Part shown: one piece after another, positions 24,448 to 32,412 of the stretch | Position numbering within the stretch: position 1 is the first letter of the stretch | Layout of the letters: each line of letters begins with the position of its first letter | Source of the DNA: Arthrobacter sp. FW305-BF8 | GTDB taxonomy: Bacteria > Actinomycetota > Actinomycetes > Actinomycetales > Micrococcaceae | DNA: 64,000 nucleotides | Assembly: GCF_021789315.1 (NCBI RefSeq) | Contig: NZ_CP084561.1 | Span: forward strand, 2,418,001-2,482,000 | Direction: 5' to 3' | Program-made: the position numbers and the translations under genes | Notes under the pieces: generated by a model | Told to the model about the DNA's origin: nothing | What the model saw: the letters and a program-made list of their open reading frames with translations, nothing else | Databases searched by the model: none

Positions 24448-25304
24448 ATGGGCGCGCTTGGATACCTCGCCGCTTCTGTCCCACCCAGAATGGCGAGTGC
24501 CGGTTCCGCCGTTGCCCTCCCCATTCTTGCCGTGCAGCAAATACATGATGTCGCCATGGGAGGAGCGCTTGTCGCGGCGTCACTGCGGCCCTGGGCTCTG
24601 TAGCCGTACGCGCCGTCGGGCTTCGTCCCCATGCGCGCACCGCGGGTTCACCCTGGCAGGCGGTCAAGGCCGGTCTGCACAGAATCTCCAGCCACCGTCC
24701 GTTAGCGGTGATGACCGCTGCGTCCACACTCAGCCAGTTTGGCCAAGGCGGATTGGCAATCGCAGCGGTTGCACTCTCGATCGAACGGATCGGTTCACCC
24801 AGGGACGGGGCAGCCGTCGTGACAGCCTTCGCCATCGGCAGCCTTCTCGGCGCCGTCGTCGAGACGGCGCGGCCCACGCGCAGGCGCCCCCATGTAGTCA
24901 TGATGGCGGGTTTCTTCGCCACCGGGTTGCTGACCATCGCTGCCGCGCTGGATTTCGGGACACCCTGGACTCTCCTCACCATAGGACTGTCGGGAGCCTT
25001 CACCGCATCCTCGACTGCGGCGATGCTGTTTCTGCGCAACAGGCTCAGCCCGCAGTACCTCAGATCCCAGATTTTCACGGTCAGTGCAGGCCTGCGCGTG
25101 AGCGCCACGGCCGCCGGTGCAGCGCTGGCAGGCGCGGCCACAGGATCGGGCGGCGCCATTATTCTGGGCGCAGTGAGTGCCATGTGGATTGTGTCGGCAG
25201 CACTCATGATCGCCTACCCGCCGAACACTCAGGATGACAGGCAGCTGCCCTCCGCCCGGTGGGGGAGGGCAGCGGAGGCCTGTACTTTTAGACGCCGGGT
25301 TTAG
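24448..25304 (+). pseudogene. MFS transporter with internal deletion and frameshift
   Basis: A start at 24448 gives a typical first MFS helix (GYLAASVPPRMASAGSAVAL, then V-A-M-G-G-A-L-V-A-A-S-L) but stops after 51 residues at 24603. Downstream another frame carries the second half: a basic mid-loop (RTAGSPWQAVKAGLHRISS), then RPLAVMTAASTLSQFGQGGL and further helices to the stop at 25304. Helices 2-6, roughly 120 residues, are missing between them. It is therefore a deletion derivative and cannot work as a transporter. Its substrate is unknown. Confidence 0.75.
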
Positions 25305-25310
25305 TGCGAG

Positions 25311-25590
25311 AACCCGGCCGCCGTCTCGGTGAGGGACTTCCCTTTGGTTTCGGGAGCGAGCCGACCAGGATCCCGAGCAGCGAGGAGGCAACGGTCAGTC
25401 CCTCCCACAAGGGTGTAAAGCTCAGCTCCGTGGAGATGGTGCCGATAACCGTGCCAATGATCCCGAGGATGTAGCCGTCCAGGAACATTCCTCCGACCAG
25501 GACAGCTGTCAGCCTGGTCAGGAAGCGGCGCTTAGGGGCCGCCGCCGCGGCATCGTCTGTGCTTAGTCTGAGGTTCTTGATGGAAGACAC
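25311..25590 (-). pseudogene. Second MFS transporter remnant: N-terminus joined to C-terminus
   Basis: From ATG 25590 the protein has a sugar-porter-like first helix (L-T-R-L-T-A-V-L-V-G-G-M-F-L-D-G-Y) and part of the second (EGLTVASSLLGILVGS). It then reads out of frame. In the other frame the next codons are A-P-E-T-K-G-K-S-L-T-E-T-A-A-G-F-S-H then TAA at 25311, the classic C-terminal motif of metabolite:H+ symporters. So about 340 central residues were deleted, leaving both ends. Confidence 0.75.
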
Positions 25591-25838
25591 CTGTGGCTCC
25601 TTGGATTCAGGGGTGGCGACGTGGATTTCCCCTTCATCGTTGGAGAAGGGCGTGCTCGTGTGGTCTGATCTGGCCGGGCAAGTCTGGAAGATCAGGGCGC
25701 TTAAGCACGGGTAAATTCTGCAGCGGCGGGCGGTTTACCGGTAGCGGTGTCGATCGGCAGATTACTTGAAGCTTTAACCAACCGGCGCTATGGTTAGTTT
25801 AAGCTTCAAGCAATCTCCTGGAATATCGAGGACCTCTG
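25591..25838. promoter_or_regulatory. Control region of the GTP cyclohydrolase II fusion gene with paired palindromes
   Basis: 248 bp. Two near-palindromic 12-mers in inverted orientation, TTGAAGCTTTAA at 25766-25777 and TTTAAGCTTCAA at 25798-25809, share the decamer CTTGAAGCTT / AAGCTTCAAG. They flank the probable promoter and end about 30 bp before the ATG at 25839. This layout suggests a MarR- or GntR-type operator pair; no adjacent regulator gene is present. No FMN-riboswitch-like sequence was seen. Confidence 0.6.
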
Positions 25839-27695
25839 ATGACCGCTTGTGTTGAAACCGCTGTGCAGGATGCGTCCCTGCCCTTTGCCACCGTCCGCAG
25901 CCAGGTGACTGTGCCGCTGCGCTTTCCCGACGGTTACAGCACGACTGCCGACGTGCTGACGTTTCGCGGCCTCGCGGACGGCAAGGAGCACCTGCTGCTC
26001 GCCCTGGGCCAGTGGGAGCAGACGCTCCTCACCCATGACGTGCCCTTGGTCAGGCTGCACAGCGAATGCATGACCGGCGACGTGTTCGGCAGCCAGCGCT
26101 GTGACTGCGGACCGCAGTTGCGCGAGGCTGTCGAAGAGATCGCCGCAGCAGGCGGATTCCTGCTCTACCTCCGCCAGGAGGGCCGCGGCATCGGCCTCTA
26201 CTCCAAGCTCGACGCCTACGCCCTGCAGGACACGGGCCTTGATACCTACGACGCCAACCTGGCTCTGGGCCACGGCGAGGACGAGCGCGACTACACTGCG
26301 GCCGCACAGATGCTCGGCGCCCTCGGAGCCACGAGCATCCGCCTCCTGAGCAACAACCCGGACAAGGCTGACCAGTTGACGGCCCTCGGTATCGACGTCG
26401 CCGAACAGGTTCCCACCGGTGTGTACCTCTCGCCGGCCAACCACAGTTATCTGGCCGCCAAGCGGGACCGCACCGCACATACGCTGGAACTTTCCAGGGC
26501 CGACGTCGGGCACGTACCGCCGGTGCCGGGTGGCACCATCCCTAGCCACGACGAGATGCTCAGCCGCATCGACGGGCTGGTTCCCCGGCTGCGGGAGCGG
26601 GCAGAGGAAACAGAGCGGCTGCGCCGCCTCCCCGAATCCACCATGACGGACCTGAAGGAGTCCGGGGTGTTCCGGATCCTGGCTCCGCTGGAGCTGGGCG
26701 GCTACGGCATGGGCGCGGAAACCTACGCTGAGGTCATCCGGCGGCTTGCCCGGGGATGCGCGTCGACGGCCTGGACCGCCGGACACCTGATCGAGCATGT
26801 CTGGATGCTGGCCCGCTGGCCCCGGCAGGTCCAGGACGAAGTGTTCGCGGGCGGGCCTGCCCCGCTGGCCGCGGCCACGGGTGCTCCCGTAGGCTCGGCC
26901 AGGAAGGTCCCGGGAGGATTCTCCGTCTCCGGCCACTGGAGCTTTGCGTCCGGGGTCATGCATGCGGAGTGGGCCCTGCTGGCGGTGCAGTCCGACGGCG
27001 TCCGCCTGCAGTGCCTAGTCCCGGTCGCCGAGCTGGAGCTGCTGGATGCGTGGCACACGGCCGGGCTGCGGGGGACCGGCAGCAACGATCTCCGGGCGGT
27101 GGACCTTTTTGTTCCGCAGCACCGGGCCATGGATTGGGCACTGCTGAGCGCAGCGGACAATCCCGGCAGCCGAATCCACCCGGACCCGATGATCCACACA
27201 CCCATGGCCACGCTGCTGAACCTGGTGGCACCCGCTGCCGCGCTGGGAGCCGCCGAGTACGCCGTCGAGGTCTTTCGGGAGAAGATGCTGGTGCGCAAGG
27301 TGAAGAACACCGTTGACAACCGGCAGGCGGATTCACCGCTGGCGCAGGCCCGCTTCTCGCAAGCCTACGGAACGGCGGCCACGGCGCGCCTGCACTGGCG
27401 GGAGGCTCTCAGCATCGTTTCGTCGTCACTTGAGCGCCAGCCGTCAGGTCTGACTGACGACGAGCGGGCCAAGTACCGGCTTTCCCTTGCCCTCAGCGGC
27501 GAGGCAGCGGAGGAAGCAGTGCGGCTCGCCGTCTCGGGCTCGGGCGGCAACGCCCATCGGCTTTCGCATCCGCTGCAGCGCATCCAGCGCGACGTGAATG
27601 TCCTCCTCAACCACCCGACCCTGAGCCGTGATCCGATCCTTGAGCAGGCGGGCCGGGGTCTGCTGAGCCTGGGGTTTACCGTGCCGTCCTTCTAG
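25839..27695 (+). CDS. Fusion: GTP cyclohydrolase II domain + acyl-CoA-dehydrogenase-fold monooxygenase
   Basis: A 618-residue two-domain protein. Residues about 15-215 are an apparently intact GTP cyclohydrolase II: zinc ligands Cys77, Cys88, Cys90 in H-S-E-C-M-T-G-D-V-F-G-S-Q-R-C-D-C, catalytic LRQEGRGIGL (111-120) and G-L-D-T-Y-D-A-N. It ends N-H-S-Y-L-A-A-K-R-D-R, a normal RibA C-terminus. After a short Pro-rich linker, residues 240-618 resemble flavin-dependent monooxygenases of the HpaB/HsaA/DszC type, with K-E-S-G-V-F-R-I-L-A-P-L-E-L-G-G-Y-G and SGHWSFASG. The frame is open throughout. The ATG has GAGG upstream. Its role is unknown; GCHII opens the GTP imidazole ring, and the second domain would need reduced flavin. 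Confidence 0.85.
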   Translation: MTACVETAVQDASLPFATVRSQVTVPLRFPDGYSTTADVLTFRGLADGKEHLLLALGQWEQTLLTHDVPLVRLHSECMTGDVFGSQRCDCGPQLREAVEEIAAAGGFLLYLRQEGRGIGLYSKLDAYALQDTGLDTYDANLALGHGEDERDYTAAAQMLGALGATSIRLLSNNPDKADQLTALGIDVAEQVPTGVYLSPANHSYLAAKRDRTAHTLELSRADVGHVPPVPGGTIPSHDEMLSRIDGLVPRLRERAEETERLRRLPESTMTDLKESGVFRILAPLELGGYGMGAETYAEVIRRLARGCASTAWTAGHLIEHVWMLARWPRQVQDEVFAGGPAPLAAATGAPVGSARKVPGGFSVSGHWSFASGVMHAEWALLAVQSDGVRLQCLVPVAELELLDAWHTAGLRGTGSNDLRAVDLFVPQHRAMDWALLSAADNPGSRIHPDPMIHTPMATLLNLVAPAAALGAAEYAVEVFREKMLVRKVKNTVDNRQADSPLAQARFSQAYGTAATARLHWREALSIVSSSLERQPSGLTDDERAKYRLSLALSGEAAEEAVRLAVSGSGGNAHRLSHPLQRIQRDVNVLLNHPTLSRDPILEQAGRGLLSLGFTVPSF

Positions 27696-27739
27696 CCCGG
27701 GTTCCTTCTGGCCCCGACCCGTTTTGGCCGGTAGGCCGG

Positions 27740-28924
27740 TCAGCCAGGCCGGTTCATCACGCTGACCGTTCGGGGTGCCTGGAAGGACAGGTGCCGGATC
27801 CATGCCGGCTCGTGGTCCCGCAGTTGGATCCCAGGCAGCGCCGCCGCGGCTTCCTGGATGATGACGATGGCCTCCAGTTCGGCGAGCTTGGCCCCGAGGC
27901 AGCGGTGGATCCCCGAACCGAAGATGAGGCCGGTCGAAGATCCGGGTCCGGTTTGGAACTGCCGCCCAGGGGTCTCGAATCCGGCGGCTGCCGTGATCCG
28001 GTTGCCGGACAGTTCAAGGAGGATCTCGGTCCCGGCGGGGATCCGGTTATCGCCGATGCTGGTGTCGTGTGCGGCCACGCGGCGCCACGTGGGGACGGAT
28101 GATTCGGTGGCGAGCACATGCCTCACCGCGGACCTGGCGCCGCCCTCCGAAGCGGCGTCCTTCCAGCCCGCGGCCGCAGTACACTCCAGCAGCCGGAACA
28201 GCGTGGTACTGATCAGCTGGGTGGTGGTTTCCTGGCCGGCGATCAGCAGGAAGTAGCCGAGCGAGCACATCTCGGTCCTGGACAGGCCATGCTCGGCCAG
28301 TGACTTGAACAGGTTGCGTCCGGGAGCCGCCATGGATTCGGCCACGAGCCGGCGCAGCCAGGCGTAGAATTCGGCGGCGCTGCGAGCCAGCTCAAGCTGC
28401 CGGTCCCCGTCGGGCCAGCCCCAGAACAGTTCCATGGAGTCCAGCCCCCAGCGCTTGAGGTCGGGAAGATCCCGCACGGGCAGCCCGAGGAGTTCGAGCA
28501 TCACGACCGCCGGGGGAAACGCCGCCACCCTTTCCACGAGGTCCGTGTGGCCGGTCCGGGCAAGCTGGTCCGCGGCGTTGCCCGCCGCCTGCCTTGCCAG
28601 TTCGCGGATGCGCGGTTCCATGGCGACTACGGTGGCCGGCGTGAAAAAGCCAGCCACCACCTTGCGGATTCCGCCGTGCGACCCGGTGTCGTTGCTGGCC
28701 AGGACCGGTGGCAACGCAAAGCCCACACGCTGCAGCACGCGGAGGGCCGGTCCCTCCAGTGGCGTCACGGCCACCAGGGCATTCGCCGGGCTGAAATCGG
28801 CAGGCCGGTGCAGGACGTCGCGGACCGATTCAGGGTCCCGGACCACGAGGTAGGGGCACCGGGCTGAGCCGTCGGGAGTTTCCGTCGGAGCCGGCGGCAG
28901 AGCCTTACTGGACGCCGGCATCAT
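27740..28924 (-). CDS. Cytochrome P450 at the end of the biotin operon (lacks ExxR)
   Basis: A 394-residue soluble P450. The I-helix oxygen motif is IAGQETTTQ and the heme loop FGSGIHRCLG carries the thiolate Cys. The K-helix ExxR motif is missing: where relatives read A-V-E-E-L-L-R this protein reads A-V-R-H-V-L-A. The ATG at 28924 overlaps the bioD stop (ATGA), so it belongs to the biotin operon; an upstream in-frame ATG at 28945 is less likely. By position it may make a pimelate-type precursor, as BioI does by oxidative cleavage of acyl chains (inference). Some natural P450s without ExxR are known (the CYP157 family). Confidence 0.82.
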   Translation of the reverse strand: MMPASSKALPPAPTETPDGSARCPYLVVRDPESVRDVLHRPADFSPANALVAVTPLEGPALRVLQRVGFALPPVLASNDTGSHGGIRKVVAGFFTPATVVAMEPRIRELARQAAGNAADQLARTGHTDLVERVAAFPPAVVMLELLGLPVRDLPDLKRWGLDSMELFWGWPDGDRQLELARSAAEFYAWLRRLVAESMAAPGRNLFKSLAEHGLSRTEMCSLGYFLLIAGQETTTQLISTTLFRLLECTAAAGWKDAASEGGARSAVRHVLATESSVPTWRRVAAHDTSIGDNRIPAGTEILLELSGNRITAAAGFETPGRQFQTGPGSSTGLIFGSGIHRCLGAKLAELEAIVIIQEAAAALPGIQLRDHEPAWIRHLSFQAPRTVSVMNRPG

Positions 28925-29598
28925 GCGGGCAACCCGTTCAGCCATGCTGCCGCGCCGGCCCGAAAATCGGCCGGGGAGAGTTCCGCGGCCTGCTCGGGAA
29001 GAGCCCCAAGGAGGGGAACAGGAAGTGTGCCGAGCACCTGCCGGTTGGTGTGCTGGACTGCGCCGGGGCTAAAGGGCCAGCTGCCGAGTACGACGCCGAG
29101 GACATCCAGTCCGCGGCTGGACAGTGCCTCGAGGGTCAGGGCGGTGTGGTTCAGCGTCCCGAGCCCGGGCCTGGCGACGAGCACAAATGCCGCTGCCAGC
29201 AGCGACCCGAGGTCCGCCAGGGTGCCACCGTGGGAATCCAGTTCCACGAGGAGGCCACCGGCGCCCTCCACCAGGACGTGGTCGTGGGAAGCAGCGAGCC
29301 CGCATATCCGCCGTGCGTGCGAAGCCAGCGCAGGCAGCGGGGCCCCGTCCACGGCGGCAGCAGCGACGGGTGCCATGGCCTGCTGCAGCACGACGCCGGT
29401 TTCAACGGTCAGAGGGCCAGCGAGCCGGACGATTTCGGCGGCGTCAGAATCGCCGTCCGCGGCACCCGACTGGCACGGCTTGTAAACCGCGACGCTGCGC
29501 CCCTTTCCTTTCAAGGCGGCGGCGAGGGCCGCCGTCGTGATCGTTTTGCCGACGCCGGTATCCGTTCCGGTGACCAGAACGACGGGGGACAGGTTCAT
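28921..29598 (-). CDS. bioD: Dethiobiotin synthetase
   Basis: A 225-residue ATP-dependent carboxylase that closes the ureido ring: 7,8-diaminopelargonic acid plus CO2 gives dethiobiotin. P-loop G-T-D-T-G-V-G-K-T at residues 10-18, the Y-K-P-C-Q-S-G segment with the catalytic Lys, and VEGAGGLLVELD for Mg/ATP. Its ATG overlaps the bioF stop and its stop overlaps the P450 start, so expression is coupled. Cytoplasmic homodimer in this family. Confidence 0.93.
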   Translation of the reverse strand: MNLSPVVLVTGTDTGVGKTITTAALAAALKGKGRSVAVYKPCQSGAADGDSDAAEIVRLAGPLTVETGVVLQQAMAPVAAAAVDGAPLPALASHARRICGLAASHDHVLVEGAGGLLVELDSHGGTLADLGSLLAAAFVLVARPGLGTLNHTALTLEALSSRGLDVLGVVLGSWPFSPGAVQHTNRQVLGTLPVPLLGALPEQAAELSPADFRAGAAAWLNGLPA

Positions 29599-30764
29599 GG
29601 AAGTTCCTCCAAAATGCCGCGCAGCACTACGCAGCTGTCTTCGATTTCTTCGGGCGTGAGGGTGGCGCGGGCCGTGAGCCGCAGCCTCGAGATCCCGTCC
29701 GGAACAGACGGCGGCCGGAAGCAGCCGACCCGTACACCGGCCAGGCGTGCGGCCTCGGCGGCAGCCAACGCCGATTCCGCTGACGGCATCCGGATGGACT
29801 GGACTGCCCCGGCTGTCCGGTCGGGGGCGGCGCCCAACCGGGCGACGGCAGGGGCGAGCCCGGCGGCAAGGGCGGCTGCATTGCCGTGGACGGATCCCGC
29901 CCGCCACGGTTCAGCCCTGATGATCCGCGCCGCGGCGAGGGCCGCTGCGGCGGACGCCGGAGCCAGCCCGGTGTCGAAGATGAAGCCGCGGGCCCTGTTG
30001 ACGATGTGTTCCCGCAGCAGCGCGGATCCCAGGACGGCTCCGCCCTGGCTGCCCAGGGCTTTCGACAAAGTGGCCGTCACAACCACGTTGGCATGCCCGG
30101 CCAGGGCGGTCCCGGCCACCGAGCCGCGGCCCTGGAAGCTGCCGGAGCCGGTGACGCCGAGGCTGTGGGCCTCATCGATAAGCAGCACGGCGTCGTGCTG
30201 CTCGGCCAGGGTCAGCAGGTCAGCGAGCGGCGCCTCGTCACCGAGGACGCTGTAGACGGATTCGACGGCGATCATCGCCCGTGGTTCTTTACGGCTGGCG
30301 AGCAGGCGGCCGGCTTCCTCCACAGTGTTGTGGACGAACGACTCGGTGCGGGAGCGGCTGAGCCGGAAACCGTCGATCATCGAGGCGTGGCAGTGCTCGT
30401 CCGCGAGGATCAGCGTCCCGGGACCGCCCAGCGCCGTGATCACCCCGATGTTGGCCAGATAACCGGAGGAAAAGACCAGTGCCGCTTCCATCCCGGCCAG
30501 CACGGCCAGTTCCTGCTCGAGCTCCAGGTGCAGCTGCGTGGTACCGGCCACCAGGCGGGACGACGTGGCGCCGGCGCCCCACAGCGACGCGGCCGCCGCG
30601 GCTGCCCCGGCAACCCGCGGGTCTGTTGAAAGGCCGAGGTAGTCGTTGCTGGCCAGGTCGATGAACTCTTCGTGCGCGGCGCGGGGGAGCGGGCGGCGGA
30701 CCTGCCCCCGGCGTTCCCTGACCGCGGCCTGCCGCTCAAGCCACTCTGTCATTGCGCCGCTCAT
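29595..30764 (-). CDS. bioF: 8-amino-7-oxononanoate synthase
   Basis: A 389-residue PLP enzyme of the alpha-oxoamine synthase family, condensing pimeloyl-ACP/CoA with L-alanine. Visible: L-A-S-N-D-Y-L-G-L-S near residue 39, SSGYLANIG, LLIDEAHSLGVTG, and the PLP lysine in TATLSKALGSQGG. ATGA overlaps at both ends tie it to bioA and bioD. An N-terminal MSGAMTEW gives two near starts; the first overlaps the bioA stop and is used. Confidence 0.93.
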   Translation of the reverse strand: MSGAMTEWLERQAAVRERRGQVRRPLPRAAHEEFIDLASNDYLGLSTDPRVAGAAAAAASLWGAGATSSRLVAGTTQLHLELEQELAVLAGMEAALVFSSGYLANIGVITALGGPGTLILADEHCHASMIDGFRLSRSRTESFVHNTVEEAGRLLASRKEPRAMIAVESVYSVLGDEAPLADLLTLAEQHDAVLLIDEAHSLGVTGSGSFQGRGSVAGTALAGHANVVVTATLSKALGSQGGAVLGSALLREHIVNRARGFIFDTGLAPASAAAALAAARIIRAEPWRAGSVHGNAAALAAGLAPAVARLGAAPDRTAGAVQSIRMPSAESALAAAEAARLAGVRVGCFRPPSVPDGISRLRLTARATLTPEEIEDSCVVLRGILEELP

Positions 30765-32170
30765 GACGTACTCCCGGAGTGGGCGGAAACGCGTTCATGT
30801 ACCTGGGCGTCATCTACCTCGGCTTCGTGAACTTCGGCGACGGCTGCGGTCATTCCAGCCGTGATCTGTGCGATGTCCGCCGCGGTGCTGATGTACGGCG
30901 GCATGCTGTAGACAAGGTTCCGGAACGGGCGGACCCAGACGCCGTGGCGGAGAGCTGCCGCCGTGACGGCGGTGACGTCGACGGCGTCGTGCAGCTCGAT
31001 GACCCCCACGGCGCCGAGAGCCCGCACGTCCCGGACGGCCGAAAGTTCCCGGGCAGGTGCCAGCCCGGAGGCCAGGCCGGTGCCGATCCGGGCGACGTCG
31101 GCCTGCCAGCGGCCGCTTTCAATGATGCCGAGGCTGGCGTTGGCGACGGCACACGCCAGCGGATTGCCCATGAACGTGGGGCCGTGCAGCAGGGCACCGG
31201 CCTGGCTGCCGGAAACAGCCGCGGCCACCTCAGCGGTGCAGAGCATGGCGGCGAGGGTCAGGTACCCGCCTGTCAGGGCCTTGCCCACGCACATGATGTC
31301 CGGCACGACGCCGGCATGATCGGCCGCGAACAGCTGGCCGGTGCGGCCGAAGCCGGTGGCGATCTCATCAAAGATGAGCAGCAGCCCGTGCCGGTCCGCG
31401 ACCTCCCGGAGCGATGCCAGGCATTCGGCCGGGTACGCGTGCATGCCGCCGGCGCCCTGCAGCACCGGTTCGACGACGATCGCGGCCAGTTCCGCGTCGT
31501 GCGCCGCCGCCAGCTCCGCCACCTCAGTTGCCCACGCCTGCACTGCTTCGGGTGTTGCCGACGCCGCCGCCGGAGGACGGGGCGCAAACACGTTGCCGGC
31601 GAGCAGCCCGGGGAAGGCCGAGTGCATGCCGTCCACGGGATCGCAGACCCCCATGGCAGCAAAGGTGTCGCCGTGGTAGCCGCCGCGGAGGCTGAGGAAC
31701 CGCTGCCGCCGCGGGTGGCCGCCGGCGGTCTGGAACTGCACCGCCAGCTTGAGCGCCACCTCGACGGCCACCGAGCCCGAGTCCGCGAGGAACACCCGCT
31801 CCAGCCCGGACCGGCCGGGGGCACCCGGGGCCATGGCCACCAGGCGCTCGGCCAGTTCCACGGCCGGGGCATGGGTCAGCCCGCCGAACATGACATGGCT
31901 GAACTTGTCCAGCTGCTCTTTGGCGGCGGCATCGAGCACCGGGTTGCGGTAGCCGTGGATCACGGACCACCACGAGGACATCGCATCGATCACCTCGTGG
32001 CGGGTGCCGTCTTCACCGCGGAGCCGCAGCCGCACGCCGTCGGCCGCCTCAGCCTCCCACAGCGGAAGGCTGGGAGAGGCCGGCGCGTAAGGGTGCCACA
32101 GCCGTGCGCGGTCCCGCTGGATAAGGTCAGTCTGCTCCGAATCCTGCGTCACGATTGAACCCTGCGTCAC
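30761..32170 (-). CDS. bioA: Adenosylmethionine-8-amino-7-oxononanoate aminotransferase
   Basis: A 469-residue class III aminotransferase that forms 7,8-diaminopelargonic acid using S-adenosylmethionine as amino donor. Seen: R-L-W-H-P-Y-A-P near the N-terminus (the bioA signature), M-S-S-W-W-S-V-I-H-G-Y for substrate binding, L-L-I-F-D-E-I-A-T-G-F-G-R-T-G-Q, and PLP Lys in CVGKALTGGYL. The start is taken as GTG 32170, in a GTGA overlap with the bsaP stop. A second GTG 18 bp downstream, in a duplicated unit, is equally possible. Confidence 0.92.
   Translation of the reverse strand: MTQGSIVTQDSEQTDLIQRDRARLWHPYAPASPSLPLWEAEAADGVRLRLRGEDGTRHEVIDAMSSWWSVIHGYRNPVLDAAAKEQLDKFSHVMFGGLTHAPAVELAERLVAMAPGAPGRSGLERVFLADSGSVAVEVALKLAVQFQTAGGHPRRQRFLSLRGGYHGDTFAAMGVCDPVDGMHSAFPGLLAGNVFAPRPPAAASATPEAVQAWATEVAELAAAHDAELAAIVVEPVLQGAGGMHAYPAECLASLREVADRHGLLLIFDEIATGFGRTGQLFAADHAGVVPDIMCVGKALTGGYLTLAAMLCTAEVAAAVSGSQAGALLHGPTFMGNPLACAVANASLGIIESGRWQADVARIGTGLASGLAPARELSAVRDVRALGAVGVIELHDAVDVTAVTAAALRHGVWVRPFRNLVYSMPPYISTAADIAQITAGMTAAVAEVHEAEVDDAQVHERVSAHSGSTS
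32135..32170 (-). repeat. 18-bp duplication at the bsaP stop / bioA start
   Basis: Two adjacent 18-bp units on the minus strand each begin GTGACGCAGG. Both contain a GTG start for bioA and, shifted by one base, an in-frame TGA for bsaP. Confidence 0.65.
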
Positions 32171-32412
32171 GGGACCAGCACCCCGTGGCGGGAACACTCC
32201 GCTGACCAGCCCAGCGGCGTGACCTGGACCTTCATCCGGCGCCGGCAGGCGGCGCAGTAGCGCGGCGGTTCCATTGCCAGGCGTGCGCGGCAGTTCCGGT
32301 GGGCGTACGACGGCGGCCCGTCGCCGCCGTCGTACGGCTCACCACAGTGCCCGCAATAGGCGGCTTCGGTGGTTGAGCCCGTCGAAACCCGGGCAGTCGA
32401 AACCCCGGTCAT
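32167..32412 (-). CDS. bsaP: Biotin synthase auxiliary protein
   Basis: An 81-residue Cys-rich protein lying between bioB and bioA. It carries Y-C-G-H-C-G-E-P-Y-D-G, a single Cys in H-R-N-C-R-A, then P-R-Y-C-A-A-C-R-R-R-M-K-V and A-E-C-S-R-H-G: two CxxC pairs plus two more Cys. This matches the small actinobacterial Fe-S protein BsaP, which supports the sulfur-donating function of biotin synthase. ATGA overlap with the bioB stop and GTGA with bioA. The N-terminal 17 residues are a low-complexity Ser/Thr stretch. Assignment is from size, Cys pattern and position. Confidence 0.8.
   Translation of the reverse strand: MTGVSTARVSTGSTTEAAYCGHCGEPYDGGDGPPSYAHRNCRARLAMEPPRYCAACRRRMKVQVTPLGWSAECSRHGVLVP

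Noticed and set aside
25591..25838. FMN riboswitch upstream of the GTP cyclohydrolase II fusion
   Set aside because: No RFN-element conserved segments seen; the region instead shows a pair of protein-type palindromes.
30779..32158. 459-codon open frame on the plus strand opposite bioA
   Set aside because: Low-complexity His/Gly/Arg composition typical of the antisense frame of a high-GC gene; bioA on the minus strand has all family motifs.
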